From the NCBI RefSeq assembly GCF_000165425.1, contig NW_001799649.1, forward strand, positions 227,565-291,564: 64,000 nt of DNA, given 5' to 3'. Of this stretch, positions 24,543-37,235 are shown in pieces; position 1 is the stretch's first letter, and the number at the start of each line of letters is the position of its first letter. This DNA comes from Paramecium tetraurelia (taxonomy: Eukaryota; Ciliophora; Oligohymenophorea; Peniculida; Parameciidae). Under the pieces are notes generated by a model. The model saw only the letters and a program-made list of their open reading frames with translations, was not told where the DNA came from and ran no database searches. Position numbers and translations under genes: made by a program.

Positions 24543-26636
24543 TCATGCTTTAGGTTGAGTCAACCCATTTGATTTATTTCCTGAACTGCTTTCTCCTTTT
24601 ACTCCACCGATTAATTGATTTCTTAGATTTCGAGACTCCTATTAGGCTTGTTATAATTATTCCTCTAAAGTGTTGTTTTATTCAACAATCTATTCCAATT
24701 GTTCATTCAATTTATTGATCTCTTCCTTCAAACCTTAAAATTTCTTTATTACATCCAAATACCTTCTGCCTTTGCCTATTCCTTTTAGGCTCTGTCATTT
24801 TATTTCTCTCCATTAGACACGCTCTTCACATATTTTTCTTTCCAACTTTCAATCTCTCTCAAATTGTCCTAAATCTTCAATTCTTAATTTTATTTATCCT
24901 TCATCAAACTCTCTCCTGTTGCTTTTAGTTTCTCCATTTAAGTTCTGATCTGCTCGTTTTCAATCAACAAATCTATCATCTATGATTAATACTTACTTGC
25001 AATTCTATTTTCCAAGGCTTTAATTTCATTTTAATATCTTTATGCTTGAGTTTTCAACTTATTTTATTCAATTGATGAACTCTTCATTTGTTCTTGAATT
25101 GGTCTTTAAGCCTCATTAAACTATTTCTACTAATTCTACAATTCTATTTTCATTTGATCCTGAACTTATTTGACTTCCTAAGCACACTCTAACTTAATCT
25201 ATTAGATTGCATTATCCTTTTCATAAATAGCCTATTTGACTTAATCTTACAGTTGATTAATTTTTTAAGTCTTCTCTTTAATTTCTTAATTCTAGGAATC
25301 AACCTTTTCTTGGAGTTTCTAAATTTTATTATCAAATTCAGTTAGTTTAGTTTGTTCCACTTTTAATTTTAGATCACTCAAACTTTTCTCTCTCACTTTA
25401 GTTGGTAGTTATTTCAACTTTTATTGTAATTCTTCTATTTTGGCTTCATTAGCCTGTTGTATTTCCAATAACTTCTCATTGCCCTTCTCCAATTCAGAGA
25501 TCTTTTCTTTGTTACTTGCTTCATCCATTCTGATTTTTTATTGCAATAAAAAATTTTATTCACTCAATTAATTGTTTTTTTTAAGCAATTTCTCATATTA
25601 TTATTGAATATCATCAGACTCTCCTTAGACAGACTTAATACTTGATTATGTTAATTTTGACATTTCAGACTAAAGATTAGATATAGTATTTTTGGCTGAT
25701 TTCAATTCTTCAACATAATTATTATTTTGATTGTTCAGACTCTAATTTGCCTTTAAATTTTAAATTAGATCAGTTTTCTCTTTTATTTCCAATTTATGTT
25801 ATTCCTTCAACTTTAACATATCCTTCTGATGATTTTCATTAAGTATTTTAATCATCCTCTAGAATTTGTCCTCTTATTGTAGTTTAACTTCGTTATTTTA
25901 GGTTCCTATTGTTTTCTGCAAATTACCGTTTTCCTCTAAGAGTAACTATATTTTGCTTGTTAAATCTTAAACCTTCAATTAGAGGTCACCATTTTGTAGA
26001 GTCAAAATTTCAATTTCCATTGCTCTCTTGTTTGCAAGTACTCCTAATGAAGCATCAGTTGAACATTATTTTTCTCTATGACTCAGTTTCTCCCTTAAAT
26101 CCTCGATTAGGTGATTTCTGTCCTTGAGTTAATCTTCAACTTAATGCAACTAATGGTTAGGTTTGATTGATTACTTTGATTTTTTATGATTAGATTTCAT
26201 CATTTAATCTTTTTTCACAAAGAAAGCGATCTCGTACTTATTATTCCAATTTCTGAATGGTATCTGTCACATCCGTCTATTAATTACTTCTTTACATCTC
26301 TAATAATTATACTATTTTATCATTCTCCTCAAGCAACATTCCAATTTACTGATCCTTCTTCTCCCCAATCAACTTCATCTACCTGACATCGTTCAATGCA
26401 TCTTCAAATTGCCTTCCTATTTATTATGTCTCCTAAGTTGCCTCCTCCAATTGGGATTGCTATCTCTAAATAAGATTATCCTATTATTTCAATTTCAATT
26501 CCAACTCAGAGATTTTCCTCTCCAAAACCTTCCTGGCCGCTAACTCTTTAGAAGCATCTGAGACTTCCTTAATGATTCTAGAAGGACTTTGATGCTAAGC
26601 AATTTGAATCCCACTATTGTTACCGTGCACACTCAT
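24543..26636 (-). CDS. Coiled-coil protein, 679 aa
   Basis: The start is ATG at 26636 (MSVHGNNSGIQIAQHQSPSR) and the stop TGA at 24545-24543. Two introns, 25 nt (GTAATCAATC...CATTAG) and 29 nt (GTATTTGGAT...TTTAAG), leave exactly 680 codons. After a Ser-rich head of about 30 residues, nearly all the protein is heptad coiled coil rich in Glu, Lys, Leu and Gln, ending in a short Gly/Ser tail (GGVKGESSSGNKSNGLTQPKA). No catalytic motif is visible. It is probably a structural component of cortex, basal body or cilium; this is inference from composition only. Confidence 0.88.
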
Positions 26637-26710
26637 TTACAACTGCAGATTTATTAATAAAATATTTAAAATTGCCATATACTTGAAGATTTAATTACTA
26701 TAAACAAAAT

Positions 26711-28356
26711 TCAGTTATCAGAATCATCATCTTAGTCATCCTATTCCTCTGCCTCCTCTTAATAGTTTTCAGGATCTCCCTCGTATTCACTTAAACCTTC
26801 ATAATCCTCCTAAGCCACATCGTCCTTCTTCTTGTCCTCCTTATACTTTCTAATCTCATCCAACACGAATTCTTATTCCTTCACATCGTCAATCTCTTAT
26901 TCAGACTCTTCAAGTTCCTCCCCTGCCTATTGTCTCTACTTCTCGGACATCACCTTCTACTTAATCAATTCCTCCTACTCATAAATCAACCTCTAAGCCT
27001 CACTCTATAGATTACTCTCTCCTTTTCCTTTTTTACTGTTGTGCTATTCAATTAGTCGAATTAAATCCTTGACTTTTATTTTGTTGCCCACAAAACCAAA
27101 GTCTTCTGAAGTTCTTTTCAATTATTTCTCCAAAAACAGTGTGTATTCATAGAACCACTTTTCATTTGAGAATATCGATAAGTAAATTACGATCCTATTA
27201 ACAACCTATTGGCAAAAGTCAGCCCAAAATGTTCCTGACTATTTGTATTTGGGTTTAATGGAGATATTGATCAAAAAATCATAAGGTTTCACACTGCTCT
27301 TCAACTTCCTCCTCTTTAATTCTGCGCAATTCAACATTCTGAGGATATAACTCAACAGGTTTTGATTGACCTTATACACCTGAGACACTTTGATAAGGAT
27401 ATCAATCAACTGTAATTGGAAAGTGTAATTGTCGATGCAAGGATAAAAGTCCAAGACAGATTGAGCTATTTGAATGAAGGGAGGCATCAAATCAGCCAAT
27501 TGATTCTCCCTCTTGTGAGTGCATATCACTTGTGCCCACAATTTGAGGACATACAATGTTTGTTAATTGTAAATGGATAACACATTCTATTGATTCTTAG
27601 AGACACTAGCATCTCTGATTTTTTTGACCAATTTTTGTAAACTCAAATACACCACTTAATAGGCTTGATTCATATTCATATTACACAACTCGGTGACACA
27701 ATTGATCATGAAATTGATTGCTTCATAATTCCTCCAAAGCACATGTTTAGCTGATTCCAAATATTTCTCATAAAATTTCTACATAATCACATATATTCAC
27801 ATACCTTCAAGATGTCTTGTTGTTGATGATCAGGCATCGATTAGAACACCTTTCTGACTTATAAGAATGCTTGCAATTTGATTTACAAGGATAAGTGATC
27901 ACCCCACACTTGTATCAATAATTTCAAAGCCTTCTTTTACAAACTCTCAAAGGCTGTCAATATAACATTCAAATGTTCTAGAGCTCGTATCACAAAGAGA
28001 ATAGTGTCCTCCTAAGCCTCTTGTGTCTCGATGGTGTGTTCCAAGAAATTCATAGCCTTAATTAGAAATCCCCTTATGATCACTTGATGAATGTGAGACT
28101 CGATATGCTCTCTCTTAAATGTGTCAGCGTAATCAACTTGATAAAATTCTCTCAAAATATTTGGAAGTTCTAGCAATGAGAATCGTATTATCTTAGAGTA
28201 ATCTTCAGGTTCCTTACAATACTTTGTAATCGCTTAATCAGGCTAATCTTCATCCTAATCTCCTTGAGATGCGAGTCTAAAAAGCTTGATTATTAGTGAA
28301 ATGCTCTTGAAATTAGGGGACTCTGTGAGTTTCCCAAAGAGTTGATTAATAATCAT
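26711..28356 (-). CDS. NOC2: NOC2-family nucleolar complex protein
   Basis: The start is ATG at 28356 and the stop TGA at 26713-26711. One 26-nt intron (GTATGTGAAT...TATGTAG) leaves 539 aa. The alpha-solenoid sequence matches the Noc2 core, including the LYVLKLWAQV segment, the LNPxxxY-like VLDFYPCIDNYTFQLQLIDI, and the KPYDFLINISIKPKYK motif (KPLDF-x5-K in the family). An acidic Glu/Asp tail follows. Noc2 pairs with Noc1/Noc3 in nucleolar assembly and export of the 60S subunit. The protein lacks the long N-terminal extension of yeast Noc2. The predicted start is 9 bp from the divergent kinesin start, so a later ATG is possible. Confidence 0.85.
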
Positions 28357-28365
28357 TAATTAAAT

Positions 28366-30646
28366 ATGTTACTTGATAACATTAAAGTATGCAGCAATTA
28401 TATATATTCAGGTTGCCATTCGTATACGACCATTCACAAATAGAGAATTGGAGATTTCTGACATTACGACTCTCTTAGTCTTGGATAAAGAGACCGTCTC
28501 CACTATTCCTCCCATCGAAGCTGGAATCAGGTAGAATCAAAAAACTTACAATTTCAATTGGGTCTTTGATAGAATGATATCACAAAAAGAAATCTTCGAA
28601 ACCACCCTTGAGTATTAAGTCCTTTCAGTACTTGATGGAATTAATTTTACCATAATGAGTTACGGAGCATCAGGTTCTGGCAAATCACATACGTATAAGA
28701 ATTATTCTCTAAATTATAGACTAGTCAAGTATGCTGAAGATTACGGATTGCTCATTCGTTCTATCAACAAAATCTTTTAAACCATCTAGAATAAGAAAAG
28801 ATAAATTGCTATTAAATTTTCCTATTTGGAAATCTCACAAGAGTAACTCTACGATTTGCTTAATAACATGAACACCAATCTGGATATTAGAGATGATTAG
28901 GACAAAGGTGTAGTTATACATGGAATAAAAGAAATGGAAATTGCTAGTACACAAGAATTGATTCAACTTATTCAAATAGCTAAGAAGTAAAAATCACTTA
29001 AATAACATGAATTACTAATCTTCTCTCTCTATATCTAAGACCATCCCGATGGAAAATTGGTTGTATCTAAATTGATTTTTGCTGACCTTGGGTGGGTGGA
29101 AAGGGGAGCTCAAAAGAAAAAAAATATCTCCCTCTAGGTTCTCAATAACTGCATTTCTCTTCTGAATGAAGCAAAGAAGAAGAACACTCAAACATTCATA
29201 CCTTACAGAAATAGCAAATTAACTCGGTTATTGAAAGAATCGTTGGGAGGGAACTCAAAAACTCTCATGATTTCCTGTGTAAGTCCTGCTATCTTGGGAT
29301 ATGAGGATACTATCCAAACACTAGAATACAGTTAGATGGCTACCACTATCACAAATTAGACTTCAATTAAGGTGTTTTAGGATAATGAATAATAATTAAT
29401 TATGGAGTAAACTAATCATGATTTAGTTAATTAAAATGAAGAATTAAAAAAATAGTTAAATAAATAATCTCAAAAATAAAATGAAGTTATTCAAATGCAA
29501 TAAATTGAGAAAAATATCATTCAGCATTTCAATCGAGAATCTTCAATACAGGAAGATATATTTAAAATGTAATATGAAGCAGAATAGATGAAATAAGGGA
29601 TCAAAGACAAATAACAATTATTAGACAAAATCGATTTATCAGAAAGGAAAAAGTATAATCAATTGAGAGATGAAATTGAAAATGATTAAGAAAAGGTTGA
29701 ACTTCAAGAAAATGAAATTAAAAAACTGCAAAAATAAACCAATGATTTCACTATCCAGAGGAAAGCATTATAAGATGTAAAATCTTTATTCATTATAGAA
29801 TATAAAATAAAATAGTTTAGTTGACGTTGATAAATTATATCTCACTAATCTAATCGAAAAGTTTATACTGAAATTGCAATTACAAGAAATCAAAGCAAAA
29901 GAATCCATCTATCAATTACATCAACAAGAATAAGAGAAATTGCTCTCCCTTCAAAACAACTAAATCACCCTTAGAGACAGGATCATAGAAGAACAAAGAA
30001 AATAAATAACATAAAATTTTAAATTAAATTCAACCAAACGATATACTAAAAGCGATGGAAGTAGTCAACTAATTACTACATCCAAATCGAAGTTCAAATT
30101 GAATCCAATCCTTCCAAAGGTTTCTGGTATCTCTTATTTTAATTCTTAGATATACAATAAGGCTAAGAACCGTACTTGTACAGACAGAGCTCTTCAAGAT
30201 AGACTCCCTAATTACAAACCCCTAAGAAGAAATCAAAGTCTAGATCCAAATCTAAATCAAGAGACAAATTCAAAACCAAAATACCGAATAAAAATGTCAT
30301 TGATAACCTATCAACTCCTCAAATTCATAGGTATAATGCTTTGGATAGAGCTTCTCCTTCTAAATTAATTGATTCAAAATCTATGGTGGCACTTCCTCTG
30401 ATTTAATCGAATAGAAGCGTTACCAAGTTTGTATATGATTCGAAAAGTGGAGGTTATAAGTTTTTAGAAGAGTAGTCTATATTCCCTTAATAAGTGTAAA
30501 AACAGTAATAAAAGCAAATACCGATTGAATAAGATAAGTCTTTTCTAATAAATTCGAGTAGAGGTAAGAATGATTCTTTGCAATATTAGGATCTTCGGTA
30601 TAAAAGAATCACATCAAATAAGGTCTTCTTTTACCTGGTAAAGTGA
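28366..30646 (+). CDS. Divergent kinesin motor protein
   Basis: The start is ATG at 28366 (MLLDNIK, then a 25-nt intron, then VAIRIRPF). The stop is TGA 30644-30646. Introns of 25, 27, 22 and 23 nt leave 727 aa. The N-terminal motor (about residues 5-330) has P-loop [12 protein letters not shown] and the end of the motor, [21 protein letters not shown]. The nucleotide switches are unusual: switch I, normally N-x2-SSRSH, reads KSLKQH, and switch II, normally DLAGSER, reads DLGWVER. A coiled coil of about 180 residues and a basic, Ser-rich tail ([15 protein letters not shown]) follow. It probably binds microtubules, but ATP turnover may be weak or absent. Confidence 0.9.
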
Positions 30647-30950
30647 ATGAATCACTCTATGTTAAAGGGTTCATTAATAAGGAAATAGAAATGAAGATGA
30701 AACTGCATTAATTAAACTTAAAAATGAAGAAAGCACCTCAAAAAAAATGATTAATCTTTTTTATTAACTTATTTTTTAACATTCTCATTATTCAGACATA
30801 TATCCTTAAGTTATTATTGCAATTTTATGAGAATTTAAGACTCAATTTAATTAGAGTTTCAATTCAATTTATACCAATTATTGGATATGAGTTATTTTTA
30901 ACTATAAATCACGATTTTAGGTATAATAAATATAATAAATCACAAATAAA
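30647..30950. other. Convergent intergenic region
   Basis: This 304-bp AT-rich stretch between two converging genes should hold both 3' ends. No gene or structured element is seen. Confidence 0.4.
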
Positions 30951-32442
30951 TCATCTCTGCCTATATAATTCAATCTAAATTAACAAAAATGAAATACTAT
31001 CTATCTAACCGTAAATTCAAGTGCAGGATCTTTTTATTTTATTTCATTGAAAATCTATAAAGCTTTTTCTTATTCATTATTTAGAAGTAAAATTTAACCT
31101 CTTTACAATTTCCCTTTTATATCATCTTAAAAATTTCGACAATAAATATCATTATAAGACTAAGCTTTTTTGATTTCATTTAAATTTATATAGATCAATG
31201 CTGAATTACATATTTTATTTACCTAAATAGAAGTGAGCTTAAGTTTTCTAATTAATATCAATGCACTACTCGAAACAAAAAATAGCATTTTCTTGTTGTG
31301 CTTCCTCCAGAGCTATTCTTCCTTTCAATAATTAATAACAATTACCTTACATTAAATATGCCTTCTCATTATGGGTTTGTAATATTATTTTTTGAAAATA
31401 TTCTTGTGCCTTAGGATACAATTCCAATTCAAATGATGAAACACCTCAAATTTATAAATTAGATACCTGCTTAGTATAAAGCTTCTATGTTTTTATTGTT
31501 ATTTTAAATAACAACATCAAATTATTCCAGGGCCTCCTTATATTGCTTATTTTCTTACAAAAGTATTCCATGCAAAAAGCACAGATTACTTGAGTTAAAA
31601 CAATACTATTTAGCTCTCACGCATTCATCTATTGCCTTTTTGTTTTATTTTTATTCTCCATAAGACAATACTAGATTAAATGTATGAATTGTAATACTTT
31701 TATAGATCCATGCCTATTCAAAATTCTGTTTCAACTTGATCGCTTTTTCAAATTGCTCTATAGATAGCTTGTAGTTTTGTAGCTTAAATTCTTTCATTCC
31801 TGAATTTAATGATATACATGTGTACCTTAATCAAATATAACTGATGATGAATCATTTTGATTAATAATTGAAATCTATTAAGATTAAAATTGCTATCTTT
31901 TATCGATAAATAACTTACTTGGTTTATGTTAATTCAACCATTTGACCAGTAACAAGATCTAATTGTCTAATGATATTGGATATTATTTAGGATTACTAAT
32001 TGGATTTACTAATTACTTAGAATAGATTAGATGAGCTTTGATTCTAACTAGCACTGGTTGCTTTTTGAGAATTGCTTAATTTTTAAATTTGTTCTTTGCT
32101 AGGTGAGAGTTCACTAAGTTTTTGTTATAAATCATTATCGAATATAAATTTTCGCTTTTCCAAGAATTCTTCAAATTATTTGTAAAATATATTGCTTTAA
32201 TTGGGTTCCTGGTAAGTGATTTTTAATTCGGTGATATAGGTAATGAATTGCAAAAGTGAGTTTACTTTTGATTGTAAAATTGATTGGGAATTTTCTAAGT
32301 ATGTCAATACAGGTTTTGAATTGTGGCCGGGATGGTATTGCTATAAACAGAATTTGCAAGACAATTTCTGTTGTTAACATTCCAAATCGATGCATACGTT
32401 TTAGACGATTTGATTTGCATGTTATCTGCAGTATATTGGCAT
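30951..32442 (-). CDS. B-box-like zinc finger plus TPR protein
   Basis: The start is ATG at 32442 and the stop TGA at 30953-30951. Introns of about 22-26 nt are needed, including 26 nt (GTACACATG...TTCAG), 22 nt (GTATCTAATT...TTTGAG), 22 nt (GTAAATAAAA...ATTCAG) and 23 nt near the 3' end. The N-terminus reads CRQH...VCIDLEC...LSCKFC...HPGH, a B-box-type C/H cluster within the first 45 residues. A coiled-coil, Ser/Gln-rich middle follows. The C-terminal 220 residues are tetratricopeptide repeats (for example YKLSIEQFEKAIKL, YKEALEQFDVVIQ, NEQEKALQIFNEI). It is probably a protein-interaction adaptor; this combination is common in ciliates and function is unknown. Confidence 0.8.
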
Positions 32443-32596
32443 TCTACTTATTGATTAAATTGAATGATAAATATATGAATAAGGGGAAAATATATTATTG
32501 CTGAGATTTAATTTATATTAGGTGAAAACATGTGTAGGAACATGTAAATTTTTGCAAATATATATTGCCTATATAACAATATTTAGAATAATTAAA
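32443..32596. promoter_or_regulatory. Divergent intergenic region (candidate bidirectional promoter)
   Basis: This 154-bp AT-rich stretch lies between the start codons of the zinc-finger/TPR gene (minus) and the channel gene (plus). No specific motif is recognised. Confidence 0.3.
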
Positions 32597-35500
32597 ATGA
32601 GTGTTAGATCATTGAGATATTCGCAGAATAGTATGAGGAAAAACAAAACCGAACCTGACAAGCTTAGCAGATTCTATCCGAATGATATGAGAGGTACTTA
32701 AAAATGAAATGTTTCCTAAGGGCCATTTAAATACGAACCTCTTTAAAATATTGCACATCCAATATAACCGGAGGATGATATTTCAATAAAAGATCCAACT
32801 CTGAAAACAGTAGACAAATCGAGGATTTCTCAATCTTTTTATCAAAATAACTCTCCGCAATTGAGCTTTAGATCGAGGACTCAAAAAAGCGAACCTGAAG
32901 AGAGTCCATTTGTTTTAAGTTTTCCACCGAAATAGCTGGAGAATATGCGCAAAAGAACCAAGAGCAGATAAATATTTAACTTTGTCGAGAGATTGAGAAG
33001 AAAGTTCAGAATAGACAACATGGCTAAGAAATTTTAGTACTTATACGATTAGGAAAACAATTTCGTAGACTACAGTTGTAATTATAATATGATAAAAAGA
33101 GGGACCTTATTGCCATCCTCCAGAATACTGCAAAGTTGGAATGTGGCCTTCTATATTTTGTTGCACGTGATACTGGTTTTTGTCCCTTTGTCTACGGCCT
33201 TGGAAATCCAGGACATAAATTACGTCTGCGTGGGGTTCAAATTAATAGATGTCGGAATTCAGTTATGCAGTTCGTTCACTCAAAATGGATTATTGATAAC
33301 GAATTTCAAATAAATATCGCTTAGATACTACAAATCGTTTTTGTGTTACGATGCTGTATAACCTTACTTATATCCAATAGATTACAATAATAGGATTTGT
33401 ATTCTTGAACACACTGCCCTAATCGATTAAATATAGTGTACTTACACTGATAGTTGTCAGTTAAATACGGAGGTATTATGAGATAGAGGTGTTTTTAAAA
33501 TTGTAAGTGCCTGATTTAATATTTAGTGAGTATAACTTGTTCTCTCCTCCTTTGTAAATCATAAACAGCATTATTAAGATAGTCCTGCTCATTCACATCA
33601 TCACTTGTTATCAATACGGGCTATTTTATCACAGCAATTCGTTATTTGATTCTTATTTGTCTACCTTCAGTATAGTGATTTCTATTTACACTTTCAATTC
33701 GAATTACCTACCCAACGGTTAGAACGAAATGATATTTTACAGTTGCGTTGCCTTTAGTTCAGTCCTTAGTTTCGCTTATTTATTGACTCAGTGTCTATAT
33801 CTGTTTAAGAATGCGAGGTTCGCTACTCAATTGAGTGAGTTTTTGGCTATCAATAAATTGGATTCGAATTTGAAGTGCAAAATCATCAACCATATTTTGA
33901 ATCAACCTAAGTTTTACCACAATTAGTTTGTATCAAAATTATCAGGACAATTGCTTCAGGAATTCAATACGATTTAGAGATTCCAATTGCTTACTAAATA
34001 TTTTAAATACTACAATCAGCACACCATATAGACTTTAATCAATTTTAGCGAAGATGTTATATGTCAACCAAATCAGATAATCGTAACAGAATCTGAATAT
34101 GACGATTGTTCGTTGTACTTTATAGTGGAAGGCAATTTTAAGGTCGTCAACAAGATGGGAGTCCAACTCTAAATTTTGGGAGTAATATAGTAAATAATTT
34201 TTTCAGCCAGAATAAACGTTTGGTGAAGTCTCATTTTACACTCAATTGCCTCGATCTGCCACAGTCGTAAGTGAAGGAGTCTGTAGGTTGTTGAGAATAA
34301 GGAGAGATATCTTCCTAAAACTCTTGACCTTCAGTGATAAAGTATTGATAGTCCCCTTAGTTTTAGTAATATTTCTACAGCATGAAGGACAGAATCCTCA
34401 TACATAAAGATTTGCCATGCCAATGTTTTTGCTGTTCCTCTTATGATCATTTGATAACCAAATGTCCATTGCTAACATTTAGACCAGACAGAGAAAAGGT
34501 GATTAAATCACTTATATATCCCCGAAGAAATTTGAGACAAGAATGTACGAATATTGTTAAATGCTTAAGATAAACGGAGAACAGTCAAGGATACCAGGGC
34601 TTATGAATTTGTAAAGGATGTAGAAGCAAACCAAGATTACCTGTTATAATTGTATTCGGATAACCATTTTCAATCCTCAAATCAATTTAGCCAGTCAAAT
34701 TTGCCATATGATGATGTGTACATCAAGGAGAGTTATGCATCTGCTCAAAGTTTTAGTAGAGTCAGCAGAGAGAAATCGCTCTTGAAAAGTACTTCCCTAA
34801 TGAGAGAGAAATCATTACATGACTAATAATAATCTATCATGAATGATGTGTAAGTATTTCTTCTATCATTTTACAGTAGCAACTTAGACACGACTGATAA
34901 GTAATACATCCAACATTAAGGGGAAATGGATGACGAGAAATTCATCAGTCTGGTGAGGAAGGATTAATAGAAGAATACTTTTGCAACTGCTGGATTTGGA
35001 AATGCTGGATAATAATCTATTAAAGATTAGAAATCATTGAACATCATCGTGGAGAATGAAAGCTCAGAGAATTCCCCATCTTTAGAAAATGCTTTGGATT
35101 TGACTAATTAATTACAGAGAAATAAAGATCCGAAATTAACATTCAATTACAACTTCGATAATCAGATGAATGATTTACAGAACAAGTATCAACAATATTA
35201 AAGAAATGCCACTGAATCAAATCATTCAATGATGCGATAAGATAATCGACAACCCTCCATTCGATAGAACTCCTCCAGATCTCAAACCTATAGTCCGATC
35301 ACATCAAATAATATCACTGCCAATTCATTTAGATCCCAAATGAAATAAAATGATAATACACAATCAGCTTCAGGTCTTCATAGGAGGTTAACTTATGAAT
35401 CATTACATTCTCTAGATCCATATCAGGAGTGGCTAGATAGTATACTGACAGTCCAGAAATCTAAAGTAGAAGAGGAACCAATCGAAAAAAGTCAACCAAA

Positions 35501-35852
35501 ACAGGAACGAAGATCTCGATAGCTCATTCGCAGTTTCAACCATTCAGTGCATTCGATGTATATATTGATTAATCTTGTAGAATCCTGTGGGCTTTACACT
35601 TGGAGACAGTGATTTTGAGAAGCTGTACTTATTCGAAATCTATCTGCCTTACAACAATTATGATATTGTGATCTTCAAGTATATACACTATTCACTTTCC
35701 TTAGATTCAATCAGTTTAATAGGAGTAAACAATTAAAAAGACTCTCTAGATACTTCTTTTCGTTCAAGTTAGCCCAGTAGATCCAAAAATTGAAAGCCAA
35801 GTAATCATTATTAAATAAGCATTTAAGATAGCACAATACAATTTAGAATTGA
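32597..35852 (+). CDS. Cyclic-nucleotide-binding-domain ion channel with altered pore signature
   Basis: The start is ATG at 32597 (MSVRSLRYSQNSMRKNK) and the stop TGA at 35850-35852. Several introns are needed, for example 27 nt near 32692, 25 nt near 34190, 25 nt near 34350, 25 nt near 34542, 27 nt near 34852 and 26 nt near 35680; the junction near 33435 is uncertain. A basic cytoplasmic N-terminus precedes membrane helices (QSWNVAFYILLHVILVFVP and following). The pore loop near 33660-33720 reads IYTFNSNYLP where potassium channels have TVGYGDI-x-P. A C-linker and cyclic-nucleotide-binding domain follow (TESEYDDCSLYFIVEGNFKV, FGEVSFYTQLPRSATV), then a long Ser/Gln-rich tail. The family is CNG/HCN/EAG-like; ligand and ion preference cannot be inferred. 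Confidence 0.87.
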
Positions 35853-35884
35853 ATAATTTATATATAATTTTTGGATATTAAAAT

Positions 35885-36682
35885 TCAATCTTGCATTTAG
35901 TGTCTTAGTTTTTGTTTCTTCTCCACCTACTTATCGTAATCCTCAATAAACTTATCAAACGCAGCTGGATCCACAACAATCAGCTTGGAAAAACTAAAGA
36001 ACCACTCATCAATGTTGACCTAAATGAAGATTATGACATATTTTATGTACTCCTCTTTCAGGATTGCATAATGCAACTGATTTTATGAAATCCTTAGCAT
36101 CCTTTTCAGCTTGATTGTCAGTAATAGTATCCTCAATGTACTTATTGAATTTCACTGCCTTAGCATTATCGATATATTTAGAATTATCATAATCGATGTC
36201 CTCAAAAATTGCTTACAGCTTTTATTTTTATGGTTGTTTTAACGCATTAAAGGCCTTGCTTTCGGCTGTGAGATTATTGATAAGAGTTCTGATTTCTGTG
36301 ATTCCATCACCAGGTCTACATTATCATCTTTTAATTACCTCTATCCTGATTGATTCTTTAAATTTGGATCGGCTTGATTGATCACAAGCAACAAAACAAT
36401 TTCCTTATTCATCTTCTCCGCTGCCAAATGCAAAGGTCCTGATCCCTATGCATTGTACACTTCCAAAGAAGCATCATTCTAAATCAGATATCTGACAACT
36501 TCCAAATGATTGTGCATTATAGCATAAAACATTGCAGTGTTTCCTTAAATCTAGAAAAACACACTACCTTCCTTGTCTTGATAATTGACATCCACATTCC
36601 CCTAGACCATCGCTCTCTTCATCTCCTCCATAGAACCTTTTTGAGCATACGTAAGAAATTATTCATTATGAAAAGTTTCCAT
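35885..36682 (-). CDS. Ankyrin-repeat protein with EF-hand-like C-terminal half
   Basis: The start is ATG at 36682 and the stop TGA at 35887-35885. Introns of 24, 23 and 31 nt leave exactly 240 codons. Residues 8-105 hold about three ankyrin repeats (GNTAMFYAIMHNHLEVVRYL, GSGPLHLAAEKMNKEIVLLL). The C-terminal half is helical with a Ca-loop-like DYDNSKYIDNAK and a second pseudo-loop near GVNIDEWFFSF, so it resembles degenerate EF-hands. It ends in a Lys-rich helix. It is probably a binding adaptor; calcium binding is doubtful because loop position 12 is Lys rather than Glu. The channel gene converges on it with 32 bp between the stops. Confidence 0.83.
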
Positions 36683-36888
36683 TATATATATATTATAAAT
36701 ACAATAGATTTTGTGATCGTTGATATTAATAAGATTACTCTTAATACCACATATTCTCATTTAGAGATAAATAGATATTTTGAAATCTTGTTTAGATTTC
36801 AAGTTAGATCAAATTGAAGTTATAGACAAAACTAGTATATTAATGAAGGTGATGTATGATTTATATTAATAAAGGAGCTTAGGAAATT

Positions 36889-37017
36889 ATGGAGGTTAAT
36901 GAAGTTGAGTTTATTTTGTTTTCTAAAAGACTTATTCAAATGGGTATTCTCAAATATAGAAGATTTTTTAATACACTCAAGACAAATGAGTAAGAGGGAA
37001 TTGTTATTGAAAAATGA
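36889..37017 (+). CDS. Possible very small ORF, 42 aa
   Basis: ATG at 36889 opens a 43-codon frame closed by TGA 37015-37017 in the 553-bp gap between two minus-strand genes. It has a basic helical look (LFSKRLIQMGILKYRRF) and one in-frame TAA. Nothing else supports it, and it may be chance. The rest of 36683-37235 holds no recognisable element. Confidence 0.15.
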
Positions 37018-37235
37018 AGCAAACTTATTGTTCTAATCAAGAAATCAAAGATTAACATGTGTTAAATCTCTGCTCATGTTTTATTTCAAGCTATTAAGTT
37101 TTTGCCTTCTTAGAAATTCCCCAAATTTGTAATTAACAAATAGAATATGGATCCAAAATTATCATAATAAACCAGAACTATTGAGAATAAATATGGAGGA
37201 TGGTGCTGACAAATTAAAATATGTATTTGGAATAT

